64,000 nucleotides of DNA from contig HG799467.1 of the NCBI GenBank assembly GCA_000531095.1, positions 1 to 64,000 on the forward strand, given 5' to 3'. Position numbers and translations under genes: made by a program. This DNA is from Gemmata massiliana (lineage in GTDB: Bacteria; Planctomycetota; Planctomycetia; Gemmatales; Gemmataceae). Numbering within the stretch: position 1 is the first letter of the stretch; each line of letters begins with the position of its first letter. The notes beneath the pieces are model-generated. The model saw nothing but the letters and a program-made list of their open reading frames with translations, ran no database searches and had not been told where the DNA came from. Positions 25,842 to 33,714 of this stretch are shown piece by piece.

Positions 25842-26465
25842 GTGTCGAATCGCCTTTTGTACGGCGTTATTGCAGTCGGTTCGTTGCTTCTTATCGCGGT
25901 TGTCACAGTTGCCGTTCTTGTGCCTGGAGATTCGGTTACGCGGTCGCTTATCGTTGTCGGCTACTTAATTGGATTTGCGAAGACGGCGTATGACATCTGG
26001 GATAAGGAGCGTGAACGAGGGAAAAAAGCAGAAGACAGCAAAGAAAAGGTGCAAGCAACTGCCATTTGCAGAGACCATCCCAATGACAGTGATGAGATAA
26101 ACATTGGCACAGAAATATACAACCAGGGGGCATTTGTAAATATACGAAGTGTAACGCTTACCGCTAGGAGCAGCACAGGCGTTGTGAACGAATTCAGTCT
26201 CGTCACAAACGAACGAGAAGTGAAAACTGACGACTTTGTTTATGAGAGCCAGTTTGATAAAGGTGCAAAAATAGATCCAAAGCACAATGTTCGCTTTTTC
26301 CTGAATGGCAAAACTCCTTCCTGGGGTTATTTTACCAGCTTACCTCCTGAAAATCTGTGGATATCAGTGCTCTCGTTTAATGGCGAAGTGGCAAGGATTA
26401 CTGGTGATCAAATTCATAAGGCAATTAACCACTTTCTAGAGAAGAAAAACATGAGATATGCCTAA
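25842..26465 (+). CDS. Membrane-anchored accessory protein
   Basis: 207 residues from GTG 25842 behind CTGGAGGAC. Two hydrophobic helices (VIAVGSLLLIAVVTVAVLV and SLIVVGYLIGFAKTAY) anchor a charged linker and a beta-rich cytoplasmic or periplasmic domain (VNIRSVTLTARSSTG, NVRFFLNGKTPSWGYF). It has its own terminator-flanked unit and AT-rich codons, so it is a likely moron expressed in the lysogen. No family recognised. Confidence 0.6.
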   Translation: MSNRLLYGVIAVGSLLLIAVVTVAVLVPGDSVTRSLIVVGYLIGFAKTAYDIWDKERERGKKAEDSKEKVQATAICRDHPNDSDEINIGTEIYNQGAFVNIRSVTLTARSSTGVVNEFSLVTNEREVKTDDFVYESQFDKGAKIDPKHNVRFFLNGKTPSWGYFTSLPPENLWISVLSFNGEVARITGDQIHKAINHFLEKKNMRYA

Positions 26466-26506
26466 ATATCGTGCCGCTTCATCAGCGGTTATTCTCTCGA
26501 AAGCAC

Positions 26507-26531
26507 AGCAGCCGGCAAAGAGTCGGCTGCT
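26507..26531. terminator. Hairpin between convergent genes
   Basis: AGCAGCCG (26507-26514) pairs with CGGCTGCT (26524-26531); followed by TGCAATTC on the plus strand. It lies between the convergent genes ending at 26465 and 26557 and may serve both directions. Confidence 0.55.
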
Positions 26532-26556
26532 TGCAATTCAGGGATTATTATAATGA

Positions 26557-26847
26557 CTACCGCCTTTTCAGATCACGCAAGCCAAGGCTAAAATAGAAAT
26601 CAGGCGGAAGATCAACAACTATCCAATACATCTCGCTTATGCAAACAGTGCATCTTACATATGGCAGGCTTTCGCCATCAAACAGTTGAGACATCGCAAC
26701 CATATACCACTCTTTGTCATCGAGTTTGCCCGTGTCCATTTTCAACTGGTATTCGAGTTTCCATTTTTCCGCCTCTTTCACGCAAGTTTCCAGTTGCGCT
26801 CGGGTTAAATAGCGAACCTTAGTCCCTGCCACTTTCGGATCGTCCAT
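26557..26847 (-). CDS. Small hypothetical protein
   Basis: 96 residues from ATG 26847 with GGGAG at good spacing; the frame stays open to 26910 without a better start. The N-terminal half is a charged helix (RYLTRAQLETCVKEAEKWKLEYQ), the C-terminal half contains VRCTVCISEMYWIVVDLP. AT-rich upstream DNA (26848-27048) holds its promoter region and that of the divergent gene. Function unknown. Confidence 0.55.
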   Translation of the reverse strand: MDDPKVAGTKVRYLTRAQLETCVKEAEKWKLEYQLKMDTGKLDDKEWYMVAMSQLFDGESLPYVRCTVCISEMYWIVVDLPPDFYFSLGLRDLKRR

Positions 26848-27048
26848 CGAATCACTCCCCTGGTAGAGCCAAAATACAACTATTCGACACATTAATATAA
26901 TACCATGCAATTCCTACTATTGTCAAGTTTACAATTGCATTTCTCATTTTATGAAAGCTAATTCTTTCATAAGGACAAAGCTGTCCAGTTTGCTGCCCGA
27001 AGCCGGGTATATAGCGCTGCCTCGAATTACAAATAAAAAGGAATTCCC

Positions 27049-27348
27049 TTGGAAAACATCGATTTCAGTGACGCCACTCGGTGGCATTTGAGCCAGAGTG
27101 CCACCAGTTACGTGACAAAAGGAAGTGGACTGGTCGCGTGCATCTTCAGTTCAAAAAGACCAGAAAAGAGCAAATTCGGCGCGTGGGTCAAAGTGGACGG
27201 GATCGGCAATCGAGACGCGGCCCCGCTCTACCTCGCGTGGTGTCAGTCGCTCCGCGAAGCGATGCTTGAGATGGAAGTGGCGCGGCACAAGTTTTTGGCA
27301 GGAAAATTCGGGACAGCGGGCGAGCGAGAGGGGGAGAGCGAAGGGTGA
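27049..27348 (+). CDS. Small hypothetical protein
   Basis: 99 residues from TTG 27049 with AAAAGGAATT upstream, in line with the TTG habit of this element. FGAWVKVDGIGNRDAAPLYLAWCQSLREAMLEMEVARHKFL looks like a folded small domain; the tail is Gly/Glu-rich. Function unknown. Confidence 0.5.
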   Translation: MENIDFSDATRWHLSQSATSYVTKGSGLVACIFSSKRPEKSKFGAWVKVDGIGNRDAAPLYLAWCQSLREAMLEMEVARHKFLAGKFGTAGEREGESEG

Positions 27349-27878
27349 GGGGGGCGAGCACACGACCACGCACAAGTTAACTCGAATTTTTCGCACTTCG
27401 TGCACTAAAGCCGTAAGCACTGGTGGAATTTCTGCAAACTATAAAAATTGGTCGAGCTGGCGGAAATCGCACAGAATTGCGTGCGCAGCACGAACAGGGT
27501 GGAACGGCACAAACTACCGTTTAACCTGCCGTTCGTGGCGTAGCGATTAATTAAATAAATAACAGGCGGTACGGAGCAAGTAACTGGCAGTTCGACCCGT
27601 TCCACAAGCACGAAAATAACTGGCAGCAAACTTTAGTGCGGAAAGTACAGACTGCCCCTCTGCCTTTGGTTTGGCAGGAAGCGTAGCGTTAGTTTGGAAT
27701 CCGATCCGCCGCAGGCGGTGAGGATTTTGCCGAACGCAGTGAGGCATCACCACCGCAAGTTAACAAATATTATACTGGTCAATTTGGTCTAGAGGTAGAA
27801 TTGCACTTCTGTTAGAATCGCAAAAACAATTAACTTAAGTTAACTCTTGTTAATTTAGGATCATGCAAGAACTTTTTT

Positions 27879-27941
27879 ATCACAGTCGTCGGCACGACGA
27901 CTGTGATAACCACCTTGTGCCCAAAGCGGCACAAGGTGGTT
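27879..27941. repeat. Two adjacent perfect hairpins
   Basis: First: ATCACAGTCGTC (27879-27890), loop GGCAC, complement to 27907. Second, beginning at the next base: AACCACCTTGTGCC (27908-27921), loop of 6, complement 27928-27941. The T-run TTTTTT lies before the first hairpin on the plus strand, so they would work as terminators only leftward for the second and not as a normal rightward one. Confidence 0.7.
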
Positions 27942-27987
27942 GCTCTCAACTTAATGAACTCAAATGAACTAAAATACTAGTGTTCGA

Positions 27988-28075
27988 TTTGGATCATTTT
28001 TCGAGGGGTGTATGGATCGTTCTGCGTACCAACTCGTGTACCAAACGGGGATCGCTTTTGGATCATTTTTCGAGG
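27988..28075 (+). promoter_or_regulatory. Operator-like 19-bp direct repeats upstream of the 28086 gene
   Basis: TTTGGATCATTTTTCGAGG occurs exactly at 27988-28006 and 28057-28075, 69 bp apart; the second copy ends 11 bases before the start codon and doubles as its Shine-Dalgarno (CGAGG). A GTACC direct repeat lies between. Binding by the product of the following gene would allow autoregulation. Confidence 0.6.
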
Positions 28076-28085
28076 AAATTTATAG

Positions 28086-28658
28086 ATGCGAAATGACAAT
28101 TTTCACCAAATTAAATGCCCATCACTGAACTACATTTGCCCTCTGGATTGGCGTGCAAGTTTGGTTTACGGCGTGTGTCTCTGGCACTCACCTAAAACAA
28201 TGTTGGAACTATCGGAACTTACCGGATTCCACCGCAGCCGTGACTTGCCCACATCGATCTCGATTTTGGCAAAGCACCAACTCGTTGACTCCGACACCTT
28301 GCGTGCAAACCTACCCAATGCCGAACTGGGCTGGTTCAAGTTTTGGGAGAAAACTCAGGATCGCATCCCCCTAGCGTTCCGTTTTATCGGGGTGCGGTCG
28401 GATGCCTGCCCGCTGACTCCTTACCAAAATATGATCTACTGGACGATGGTATCTTTAGGAAAGCAACTGGCAAAGTATGGCGTTTCCGGGTTGGCGACGA
28501 TCGCTCATGTTCCGCGCCCGAGTCTGAGCGTGGCGCTTGATGAACTTAAGGAAAAGGGCTGCCTGGGCGAGAAGAAATTCACTATGAATCGCCCCGAAAA
28601 TTTGGCGGACTGGTGGAAACCCGCCCCGACCACTGATTTGGCAGCGTACTGGGACTGA
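28086..28658 (+). CDS. Probable DNA-binding regulator of element B
   Basis: 190 residues from ATG 28086. Two segments look like winged-helix or HTH units: SPKTMLELSELTGFHRSRDLPTSISIL and KYGVSGLATIAHVPRPSLSVALDELKEKGCLGEKKF. The duplicated direct repeat in front of the gene fits self-regulation. It may be the lysogeny repressor or a replication initiator; the sequence does not decide. Confidence 0.6.
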   Translation: MRNDNFHQIKCPSLNYICPLDWRASLVYGVCLWHSPKTMLELSELTGFHRSRDLPTSISILAKHQLVDSDTLRANLPNAELGWFKFWEKTQDRIPLAFRFIGVRSDACPLTPYQNMIYWTMVSLGKQLAKYGVSGLATIAHVPRPSLSVALDELKEKGCLGEKKFTMNRPENLADWWKPAPTTDLAAYWD

Positions 28659-28678
28659 CCTTCGAGTTGCCAAAGAAG

Positions 28679-28707
28679 GAGCACACGGGAATTCGTTCCG
28701 TGTGCTC
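28679..28707. terminator. Hairpin between convergent genes
   Basis: GAGCACACGG (28679-28688) pairs with CCGTGTGCTC (28698-28707) with a 9-base loop containing GAATTC. There is no T-run; position between convergent genes (ends 28658 and 28735) suggests transcription termination. Confidence 0.55.
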
Positions 28708-28734
28708 TGGGCTGTTGCCCAATGCGGTGGTGTT

Positions 28735-29361
28735 TCAGTTTCGTTTGCGGGGTTTCCACTTCGCGTAGCGCCGAAATGTGCCCGCCATCTCGTCTTTACC
28801 TTTGTCCTGAATGTAATCGGCGAATATTGCAAAATCTGCCTGACAGTCGATTTGAAATTCCGGGTGCTCGTCCTTCGCCCACACTTTCAGTTTGTCTACC
28901 TTCGTGGGTTTGGGAGTGGGGTTGATGGCTACCTGACCAGAACTCAGGTGCAGTACCCCACCCCGTTTGAGCAGTGAACAGAATTCACACCACTCTCTAT
29001 TCGCCAATTGGGTCAGTGTCAAAGCAACCACGACCAGCGCAAAAGAATGCCCGTCCGTGTTCGGTGGCGGTTGCCCGTTGCCGTGCGCTGTGATTTTAAA
29101 ATCGACATTCTGTGACCAAGTCGATTTTTTGGTTAGCGGACTTGCCTCAATGACACCGCCCGACGCCAAGAGATCCCCGCCGAGCGAATTGCCCATGTCA
29201 TCGTAGAGTTTCCATGCCCAGTACGATAAATCCTGAAGATCGCGCTCTTCGCGGGCGGTTAACTCCTGCTCTGATCCGAACACTCGGTGCGTCAGATCGC
29301 TAATCATCATCGCTGCGTACTGCGCGGTGTCCACATCGTCGCCACGAGGCTCGTCAGCCAT
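28735..29361 (-). CDS. Hypothetical protein
   Basis: 208 residues. The N-terminal part is acidic and helical (MADEPRGDDVDTAQYAAMM, then TAREERDLQDLSYWAWKLYDD); a central beta-rich part has GHSFALVVVALTLTQLANREWCEFC, and the C-terminus is basic. No family is recognised. It points left, away from the strongly promoted DUF5131 gene, and shares with it the AT-rich divergent region 29362-29766. Confidence 0.6.
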   Translation of the reverse strand: MADEPRGDDVDTAQYAAMMISDLTHRVFGSEQELTAREERDLQDLSYWAWKLYDDMGNSLGGDLLASGGVIEASPLTKKSTWSQNVDFKITAHGNGQPPPNTDGHSFALVVVALTLTQLANREWCEFCSLLKRGGVLHLSSGQVAINPTPKPTKVDKLKVWAKDEHPEFQIDCQADFAIFADYIQDKGKDEMAGTFRRYAKWKPRKRN

Positions 29362-29692
29362 CGGTCTGCTCTCTCAGAGTGATTGGGGACTGTCGGATCC
29401 TTACCCCTCAAACACCCGCCCCTTTCACTCTTCTTAATTTTCATAAGCGCGTCTCGGAACAGCACATTTTCTTACTCAGCGCGTGCAATTCTGCACTTTC
29501 CACCGCAAAGTTAGCCCCCACCCCTTTCTGAAAAGCATTTTGCTCTAACCAAAACTACTGTTTTCTCTCATTTTTGCCCAAAAAACTTCAATTTTCTGCA
29601 AAAAAGCAAGTTTTTGCCACCAATTTTCACCCAAAAAATAGCTCCAAACAAGCGGTTTTTCCAGTAATTATGAATTATCATACGTTTTTCAG

Positions 29693-29721
29693 TTGACAGT
29701 GCGAGTAATCTGTGATATAAT
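29693..29721 (+). promoter_or_regulatory. Perfect sigma-70 consensus promoter
   Basis: TTGACA (29693-29698), 17-bp spacer, TATAAT (29716-29721). All 12 bases match the bacterial consensus. It lies 45 bp before the DUF5131 start within a 405-bp AT-rich, gene-free region (29362-29766). Confidence 0.9.
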
Positions 29722-29766
29722 TGCTTTAGTAAATAATAATAAATTGCAGAAAGGCAGGATTTTGAA

Positions 29767-30549
29767 ATGTCCGCAAAAAGTACGATCGAATGGTGCGACG
29801 CAACATGGAATCCGGTAAGGGGGTGTACCAAGATTTCCCCCGGATGTGCCCATTGCTACGCGGAGACTTTTAGCGAAAGATTCCGGGGTGTTCCCGGGCA
29901 CGCTTTTGAGCAAGGATTTGATTTGAAACTTGTGCCCAAAATGCTCAAAGCGCCTTTGACATGGGCAACCCCAACGATAATTTTTGTGAACTCGATGAGT
30001 GACTTGTTCCACAAAGGCGTGCCTGAAAAATATATCGAGGAAGTTTGCTGGGTAATGCAGAAAGCCAACTGGCACACTTACCAAGTGCTAACTAAGCGAT
30101 CGGAGCGAATGCGGGACTTCCTTCTAGCCCACCCCGAATTCGGCAAACTGAAGCATGTCTGGTGGGGTGTCTCGGTCGAGAATAAAAAGCACGGACTGCC
30201 AAGAATCGATCATCTCCGCGAAGCACCCGCAGTCACCAGATTCCTTTCAGTCGAACCACTTCTCGAAGACCTCGGAAAACTAAATCTAAAAGGGATTCAC
30301 TGGGTAATCGCAGGTGGCGAGAGCGGACACGGTGCGCGACCGATGGAAGCGGATTGGGTGCGATCGATCCGTGAGCAGTGCGCAGCCAAAGGAGTGGATT
30401 TCTTTTTTAAGCAGTGGGGCGGGCGGCAAAAGAAAAAGACCGGTCGGACTCTCGACGGGCAGACCTACGACGCGATGCCTGAGCGAATCAGCCTGCCCGT
30501 GCTGTCGCGAAGCGAGCGAATGGAACTTATCGAAGAATTGAAAGTGTAG
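29767..30549 (+). CDS. Phage Gp37/Gp68 family protein (DUF5131)
   Basis: 260 residues, full length for the family. IEWCDATWNPVRGCTKISPGCAHCYAE (Cys 10, 20, 27 and 30) and WWGVSVEN, VEPLL, HWVIAGGESG, FFFKQWGG are the family signature. The Cys cluster resembles a radical-SAM iron-sulfur site, but the biochemical function of Gp37/Gp68 proteins is not established. Monocistronic, with perfect promoter upstream and terminator downstream. Confidence 0.92.
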   Translation: MSAKSTIEWCDATWNPVRGCTKISPGCAHCYAETFSERFRGVPGHAFEQGFDLKLVPKMLKAPLTWATPTIIFVNSMSDLFHKGVPEKYIEEVCWVMQKANWHTYQVLTKRSERMRDFLLAHPEFGKLKHVWWGVSVENKKHGLPRIDHLREAPAVTRFLSVEPLLEDLGKLNLKGIHWVIAGGESGHGARPMEADWVRSIREQCAAKGVDFFFKQWGGRQKKKTGRTLDGQTYDAMPERISLPVLSRSERMELIEELKV

Positions 30550-30560
30550 TGGAGTGAACA

Positions 30561-30584
30561 AAGGCCGCCCCAAAGGGCGGCCTT
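30561..30584. terminator. Bidirectional terminator
   Basis: AAGGCCGCCC (30561-30570) pairs perfectly with GGGCGGCCTT (30575-30584), loop CAAA. It lies between the ends of the DUF5131 gene and the convergent zinc-ribbon gene. Confidence 0.8.
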
Positions 30585-30589
30585 CACTC

Positions 30590-30790
30590 TTAATTCGGCA
30601 AGTCGCTCGAACTGATGTGCAGCCAGCGCCCGCACCTGGGGCACGAGTAAAAGCGTATCAGCCCTCTCAAATCTAAGCGGATTTGGGTTAGTCGCGAAGG
30701 CTCATCGCAAGTCGGACACTCGTCCGACTCACGCAACTCAACCGTGTCATAGTAGCGCAAATAGTCCGGCAGGACTTTGGGCGTGGGCAT
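30590..30790 (-). CDS. Small zinc-ribbon protein
   Basis: 66 residues if started at ATG 30790; the frame is open to GTG 30916, but that would overlap the start of the divergent excisionase gene. Two Cys pairs (ECPTCDEP and SCPRCGRW) form a zinc ribbon. The start is uncertain because no clear ribosome binding site is visible. It may bind DNA or RNA. Confidence 0.55.
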   Translation of the reverse strand: MPTPKVLPDYLRYYDTVELRESDECPTCDEPSRLTQIRLDLRGLIRFYSCPRCGRWLHISSSDLPN

Positions 30791-30900
30791 GGGGCGAATC
30801 GGGGCTGGAGCAGGGTGCGAGTCAGAAAATCCTACACTCTGTACTCCTGGAGTGCCCCCATTTATTTCAGGATCTGAATTTATTCTTTTCAGGAGCGTTG

Positions 30901-31314
30901 ATGTTCCCCGAAGCACGTACCGCCACGCTTGTGGTTAAGACTCGCCCTCTCGTGATTCCCCTGCCCGACACGGGAGCGGATAAGCGGCTTTGGTCGGCAC
31001 TGCTTGACCTCGCAGACATTGCTCGAACTGCGATCAACCGTGACCAATCCGACCGGGCCACGGAAGCCATTCAGCAAGCCACGCGCGAGATCCGCCAATC
31101 ACTCGGTAGCCGCAATCCCGTCAGCGAAATTATCGACTTGCAGGAAGCAGCAGCGATTTGCCGTCTGTCGGTTCGCACGCTGCATAACCGGATGTGCGAA
31201 GACCCTACCTGTCCGCGACTCCCGGGTAAGCACCCGACCTTCAACCGGGCTGCACTGGTGAAGTGGCGTGCGAATTTGCCCCTTCGCAAAAAGAAGAAAA
31301 AGAAGAAAGTCTGA
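30901..31314 (+). CDS. Excisionase-like HTH protein
   Basis: 137 residues from ATG 30901 (TTG 30898 possible) behind CAGGAG. The C-terminal half (IIDLQEAAAICRLSVRTLHNRMCED...FNRAALVKWRANL) is the MerR/excisionase winged helix, and the protein ends in a run of eight Lys residues interrupted once. It lies immediately upstream of the integrase and would direct excision. The N-terminal half (DTGADKRLWSALLDLADIARTAI) is unrelated and helical. Confidence 0.8.
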   Translation: MFPEARTATLVVKTRPLVIPLPDTGADKRLWSALLDLADIARTAINRDQSDRATEAIQQATREIRQSLGSRNPVSEIIDLQEAAAICRLSVRTLHNRMCEDPTCPRLPGKHPTFNRAALVKWRANLPLRKKKKKKKV

Positions 31315-31391
31315 CACCTCTTGGAACCGCAGAACGGTTCCATTCACTGGTTCCGGGGCAAAATCTTGAACTCTAAACGAAAGGAAATGAC

Positions 31392-32591
31392 ATGGCTCGT
31401 CCGGCTAAGAATGCGCTCCCCATCGGGGACACGGGAATTGAAGTGAGCGTTTCGCTCAAGCAACGCGGTGACATCTATTCCTGCAAGTTCCCGCACCCAA
31501 CGATTAAGGGCAAATACTGCGAAGTGACCACGGGACGGCGCAGTCAACACGAAGCGTGGGCGGCAGCGGCAAAGATCGTCCTGGAGATGTACCAACCGAC
31601 CGTCAAACCCACCGCAAGGAATGTGACCTGGGAACAAGTGCTGGAGGAACTGTCATTTGCCAAAGGCATTCGAGCACGAACAATCGAACTTTACTCGAAT
31701 ACAGTAAAAATTCTAAGAGTATTCGTTGAGACAGCGCGACCGATCGACATTTCCGAAGCCAAAGCGAACCGGTTCGCGGAACTCTATGCAAGCACCCCGT
31801 ACACTCGCACGAAGGCAGAAGGTGCGAAGCAGTACACGCGCAGTGCGAAGACGGTAGACAACGCGATTCACTTCCTGTCTTGTCTGTGGACACGATTAAA
31901 AAAGATGGGGTATGTCAACTCTAACCCCTGGCAGAGTGTGCCCCGCCCGGATATTCCGAAAAAGCAACCGACTGCTCCGACAGAGCAAGAGTTCGCGGAG
32001 TTCTTCGCGTGGCTCGATGCCAAAGAATGGGAACTGATGAGCGTACTGCTTCGCTTGAAGTCACTTTCTGGCTGCCGTACCCTCGATGTCTGTTCGCTCG
32101 GAACGAAGCACTTCGATCCGAAAGCCGGTGCAGTAATCATTCCTCCCGAGTTAGACAAGACGCACCGCGAACGGCTAATCCCGCTACCGCCCGACCTCGC
32201 CAAAAGAATAAATTTAATCAAAGGCAGAGTCTACCTCTGGGATCGGTACACCCCAGAAACGCAGCAGAGGGACGCGCGAGCAACGGACAAGTTTTACCCC
32301 AAACTCCTCGCGATGGCGGTTCGCAGGCTGTTCCGGCGCTACTACATCGAGTGCCCTGAGCGTCCCCGCATTAAGCCACACGATTTCCGACGACGGGCAA
32401 TCACGCTTACCGTGAAGGCAACCGGTTCAGTGGACGCAGCAGCATCGGCACTCGGCGTCAGACCCGAAACTGCGATGCGGCATTACATCGACGCGGAGAA
32501 GGCATTCAAAGGTCAGGAACTGATGCGGAAGATGGCGGACATCCTATTGCCCCAAAACCCTGCCCCGATTGTCCCAGAACCCGAGAAGTGA
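31392..32591 (+). CDS. int: Tyrosine recombinase (integrase) of element B
   Basis: 399 residues. Catalytic residues: Arg in SLSGCRTLDV, H-x-x-R in KPHDFRRRAI, and the nucleophile Tyr in ETAMRHYID. The box before the Tyr reads LGVRPETAM, so the usual LGH His is Val here. An N-terminal arm-binding domain and a SAM-like core-binding domain (VTWEQVLEELSF...) precede it. The stop is followed by a strong terminator and, about 360 bp on, by the right att copy. Confidence 0.92.
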   Translation: MARPAKNALPIGDTGIEVSVSLKQRGDIYSCKFPHPTIKGKYCEVTTGRRSQHEAWAAAAKIVLEMYQPTVKPTARNVTWEQVLEELSFAKGIRARTIELYSNTVKILRVFVETARPIDISEAKANRFAELYASTPYTRTKAEGAKQYTRSAKTVDNAIHFLSCLWTRLKKMGYVNSNPWQSVPRPDIPKKQPTAPTEQEFAEFFAWLDAKEWELMSVLLRLKSLSGCRTLDVCSLGTKHFDPKAGAVIIPPELDKTHRERLIPLPPDLAKRINLIKGRVYLWDRYTPETQQRDARATDKFYPKLLAMAVRRLFRRYYIECPERPRIKPHDFRRRAITLTVKATGSVDAAASALGVRPETAMRHYIDAEKAFKGQELMRKMADILLPQNPAPIVPEPEK

Positions 32592-32622
32592 AAAGGGACG
32601 GGAAAAGCTCTGAACAGAAACG

Positions 32623-32652
32623 AAACAGCCCCGGAGAATTCCGGGGCTGTTT
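32623..32652. terminator. Bidirectional terminator after the integrase
   Basis: AAACAGCCCCGG (32623-32634) pairs with CCGGGGCTGTTT (32641-32652), loop AGAATT. T-runs on both strands make it functional in both directions, for the integrase gene and for the convergent small gene. Confidence 0.85.
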
Positions 32653-32657
32653 CTAAT

Positions 32658-32909
32658 TTAAACCGTGCCTATCGAATTCTTGAATCGCTCCAGTGCCGCG
32701 ACTTTTTCTTCCAAAGCCTGTACTTTTTGAGCAATTGCCGTGTGGAATCGAAGCTGTACAGCCTTCTCTTGCTCAAAAGCAGCGAGTATCGCATCCAGTG
32801 CTTGGTTAAGTTTTTCAGATGTGCCAGCGTCAGCAAGCAGCGAAGCGAGTTGTGCACGGTCCAAGGCGATTCCCCAAAGAGAGAGTTTGGAGACAGCATT
32901 CTGGGACAA
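32658..32909 (-). CDS. Small coiled-coil protein
   Basis: 83 residues from TTG 32909. The C-terminal half has heptad spacing (IAQKVQALEEKVAALERFKNS). It lies between the integrase terminator and the right att. A TTG start fits other genes of element B, but the upstream signal is weak, so the start may be further downstream. Function unknown. Confidence 0.4.
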   Translation of the reverse strand: MSQNAVSKLSLWGIALDRAQLASLLADAGTSEKLNQALDAILAAFEQEKAVQLRFHTAIAQKVQALEEKVAALERFKNSIGTV

Positions 32910-32953
32910 TTGGCTGCCCCAGAATCCGAAGCGTTGCGAAAGTGCTCTTTCCT

Positions 32954-32998
32954 AGGGTGACTGACGGGATTTGAACCCGCGACTTCCAGATCCACAAT
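32954..32998 (-). repeat. att repeat, 3' half of tRNA-His(GTG), right copy
   Basis: Identical over 45 bp to 8182-8226. Here too the tRNA 5' half is missing: beyond the anticodon loop the sequence becomes GTAGCACG, not the complement needed for the stem. This is the junction between elements B and C. An intact tRNA-His is therefore expected to the right of the window. Confidence 0.88.
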
Positions 32999-33141
32999 GT
33001 AGCACGTTGTTGGCGCAAGTCGTTTCAGCATCAAGCCTTTCGACACGTCCTGTATACGCTTGCGTACTACTTGCGTAAAGACCTGTTCCGGACGTGGTAG
33101 AATGTATCCATCGGTACACCCCTGCCACCGGAACCCCACGC

Positions 33142-33714
33142 ATGCCCGCAACCAGGAAGCGGCAGCCCAAATCCGCGCACACACCCGATCCCGACGCACC
33201 AACGCCCCGTGAATTGAGACTCGACGCGGCCGATCACGTCGCGTGGGCCAAATCCCGCGCTCGTGGGGTGCGTGCCGACTTCGGTTTCCTGGAGGGGTCC
33301 GCGGAGGAAGAGGAGCTGGAGTCCGTCGCCCTGGCCGCGCTGGTGCGACTGATTGACCGGTTCGACGAGTCCCGTTTGCCGCCCGGTGGTGATCTGGCCA
33401 AGGCGTTCCGGGGCGCGTCCAGCACTGCGATCCGCTCGGAGTGCCGGCGCGCGGGTGAGCAGCTCCGCAACGGCGGGACGTACCGCACGAAGCAGGGCGG
33501 GTATCTGGTCGTCGGCGGTCTGCCGGTGAATGCCGACGGCGAAGAGGAAGTGACCGATCCCGTCTCGCTCGAAGAGGACGACCACGACGGGTCATTGATC
33601 GCTGAGCCGGCAGTGTTCGCCAAGGCGCGCACCGGGACCGGGCCGAACGCCGTGGCGCAGCCCGGGGACACTCGCGCGCGGTTTGCGGCCCTGCTCGCGC
33701 AACTGAGGGGCTAG
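33142..33714 (+). CDS. Sigma-70 region 2-like protein
   Basis: 190 residues from ATG 33142 (a longer frame begins at 33094 over a TAGAAT box that may be its promoter). The segment EEEELESVALAALVRLIDRFDESRLPP...LAKAFRGASSTAIRSECRRAGEQL resembles the core-binding and -10-recognition helices of sigma factor region 2. No region 4 is seen; the C-terminus is acidic and disordered. It could be a degenerate sigma or anti-sigma-like factor of the phage. Ends overlapping the convergent RHH gene by four bases. Confidence 0.55.
   Translation: MPATRKRQPKSAHTPDPDAPTPRELRLDAADHVAWAKSRARGVRADFGFLEGSAEEEELESVALAALVRLIDRFDESRLPPGGDLAKAFRGASSTAIRSECRRAGEQLRNGGTYRTKQGGYLVVGGLPVNADGEEEVTDPVSLEEDDHDGSLIAEPAVFAKARTGTGPNAVAQPGDTRARFAALLAQLRG

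Larger units (their letters stand above)
27349..28085. other. Non-coding regulatory region with two large hairpins and direct repeats
   Basis: No convincing gene is seen in this 737-bp AT-rich stretch. It contains two back-to-back perfect inverted repeats (27879-27907 and 27908-27941) and two 19-bp direct repeats (27988-28006, 28057-28075) just before the HTH-like gene at 28086. It is a good candidate for the control region or origin of element B. Confidence 0.55.
8182..32998. mobile_element. Element B, complete 24.8-kb siphovirus-like prophage
   Basis: Both ends are perfect 45-bp copies of the tRNA-His 3' half, with a tyrosine integrase near the right copy. Inside are all major structural modules of an HK97-type siphovirus: terminase, portal, protease, capsid, connectors, tail tube, frameshifted chaperones, tape measure and fibre. 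The DNA is visibly less GC-rich than the flanking elements, which supports separate origin. No recognisable endolysin or replication helicase was found. Confidence 0.88.

Noticed and set aside
27125-27550. Open frame of 141 codons after the 27049 gene
   Set aside because: It overlaps the better supported TTG-started gene in another frame and its product is low in hydrophobic residues and high in Arg, Ser and Thr.
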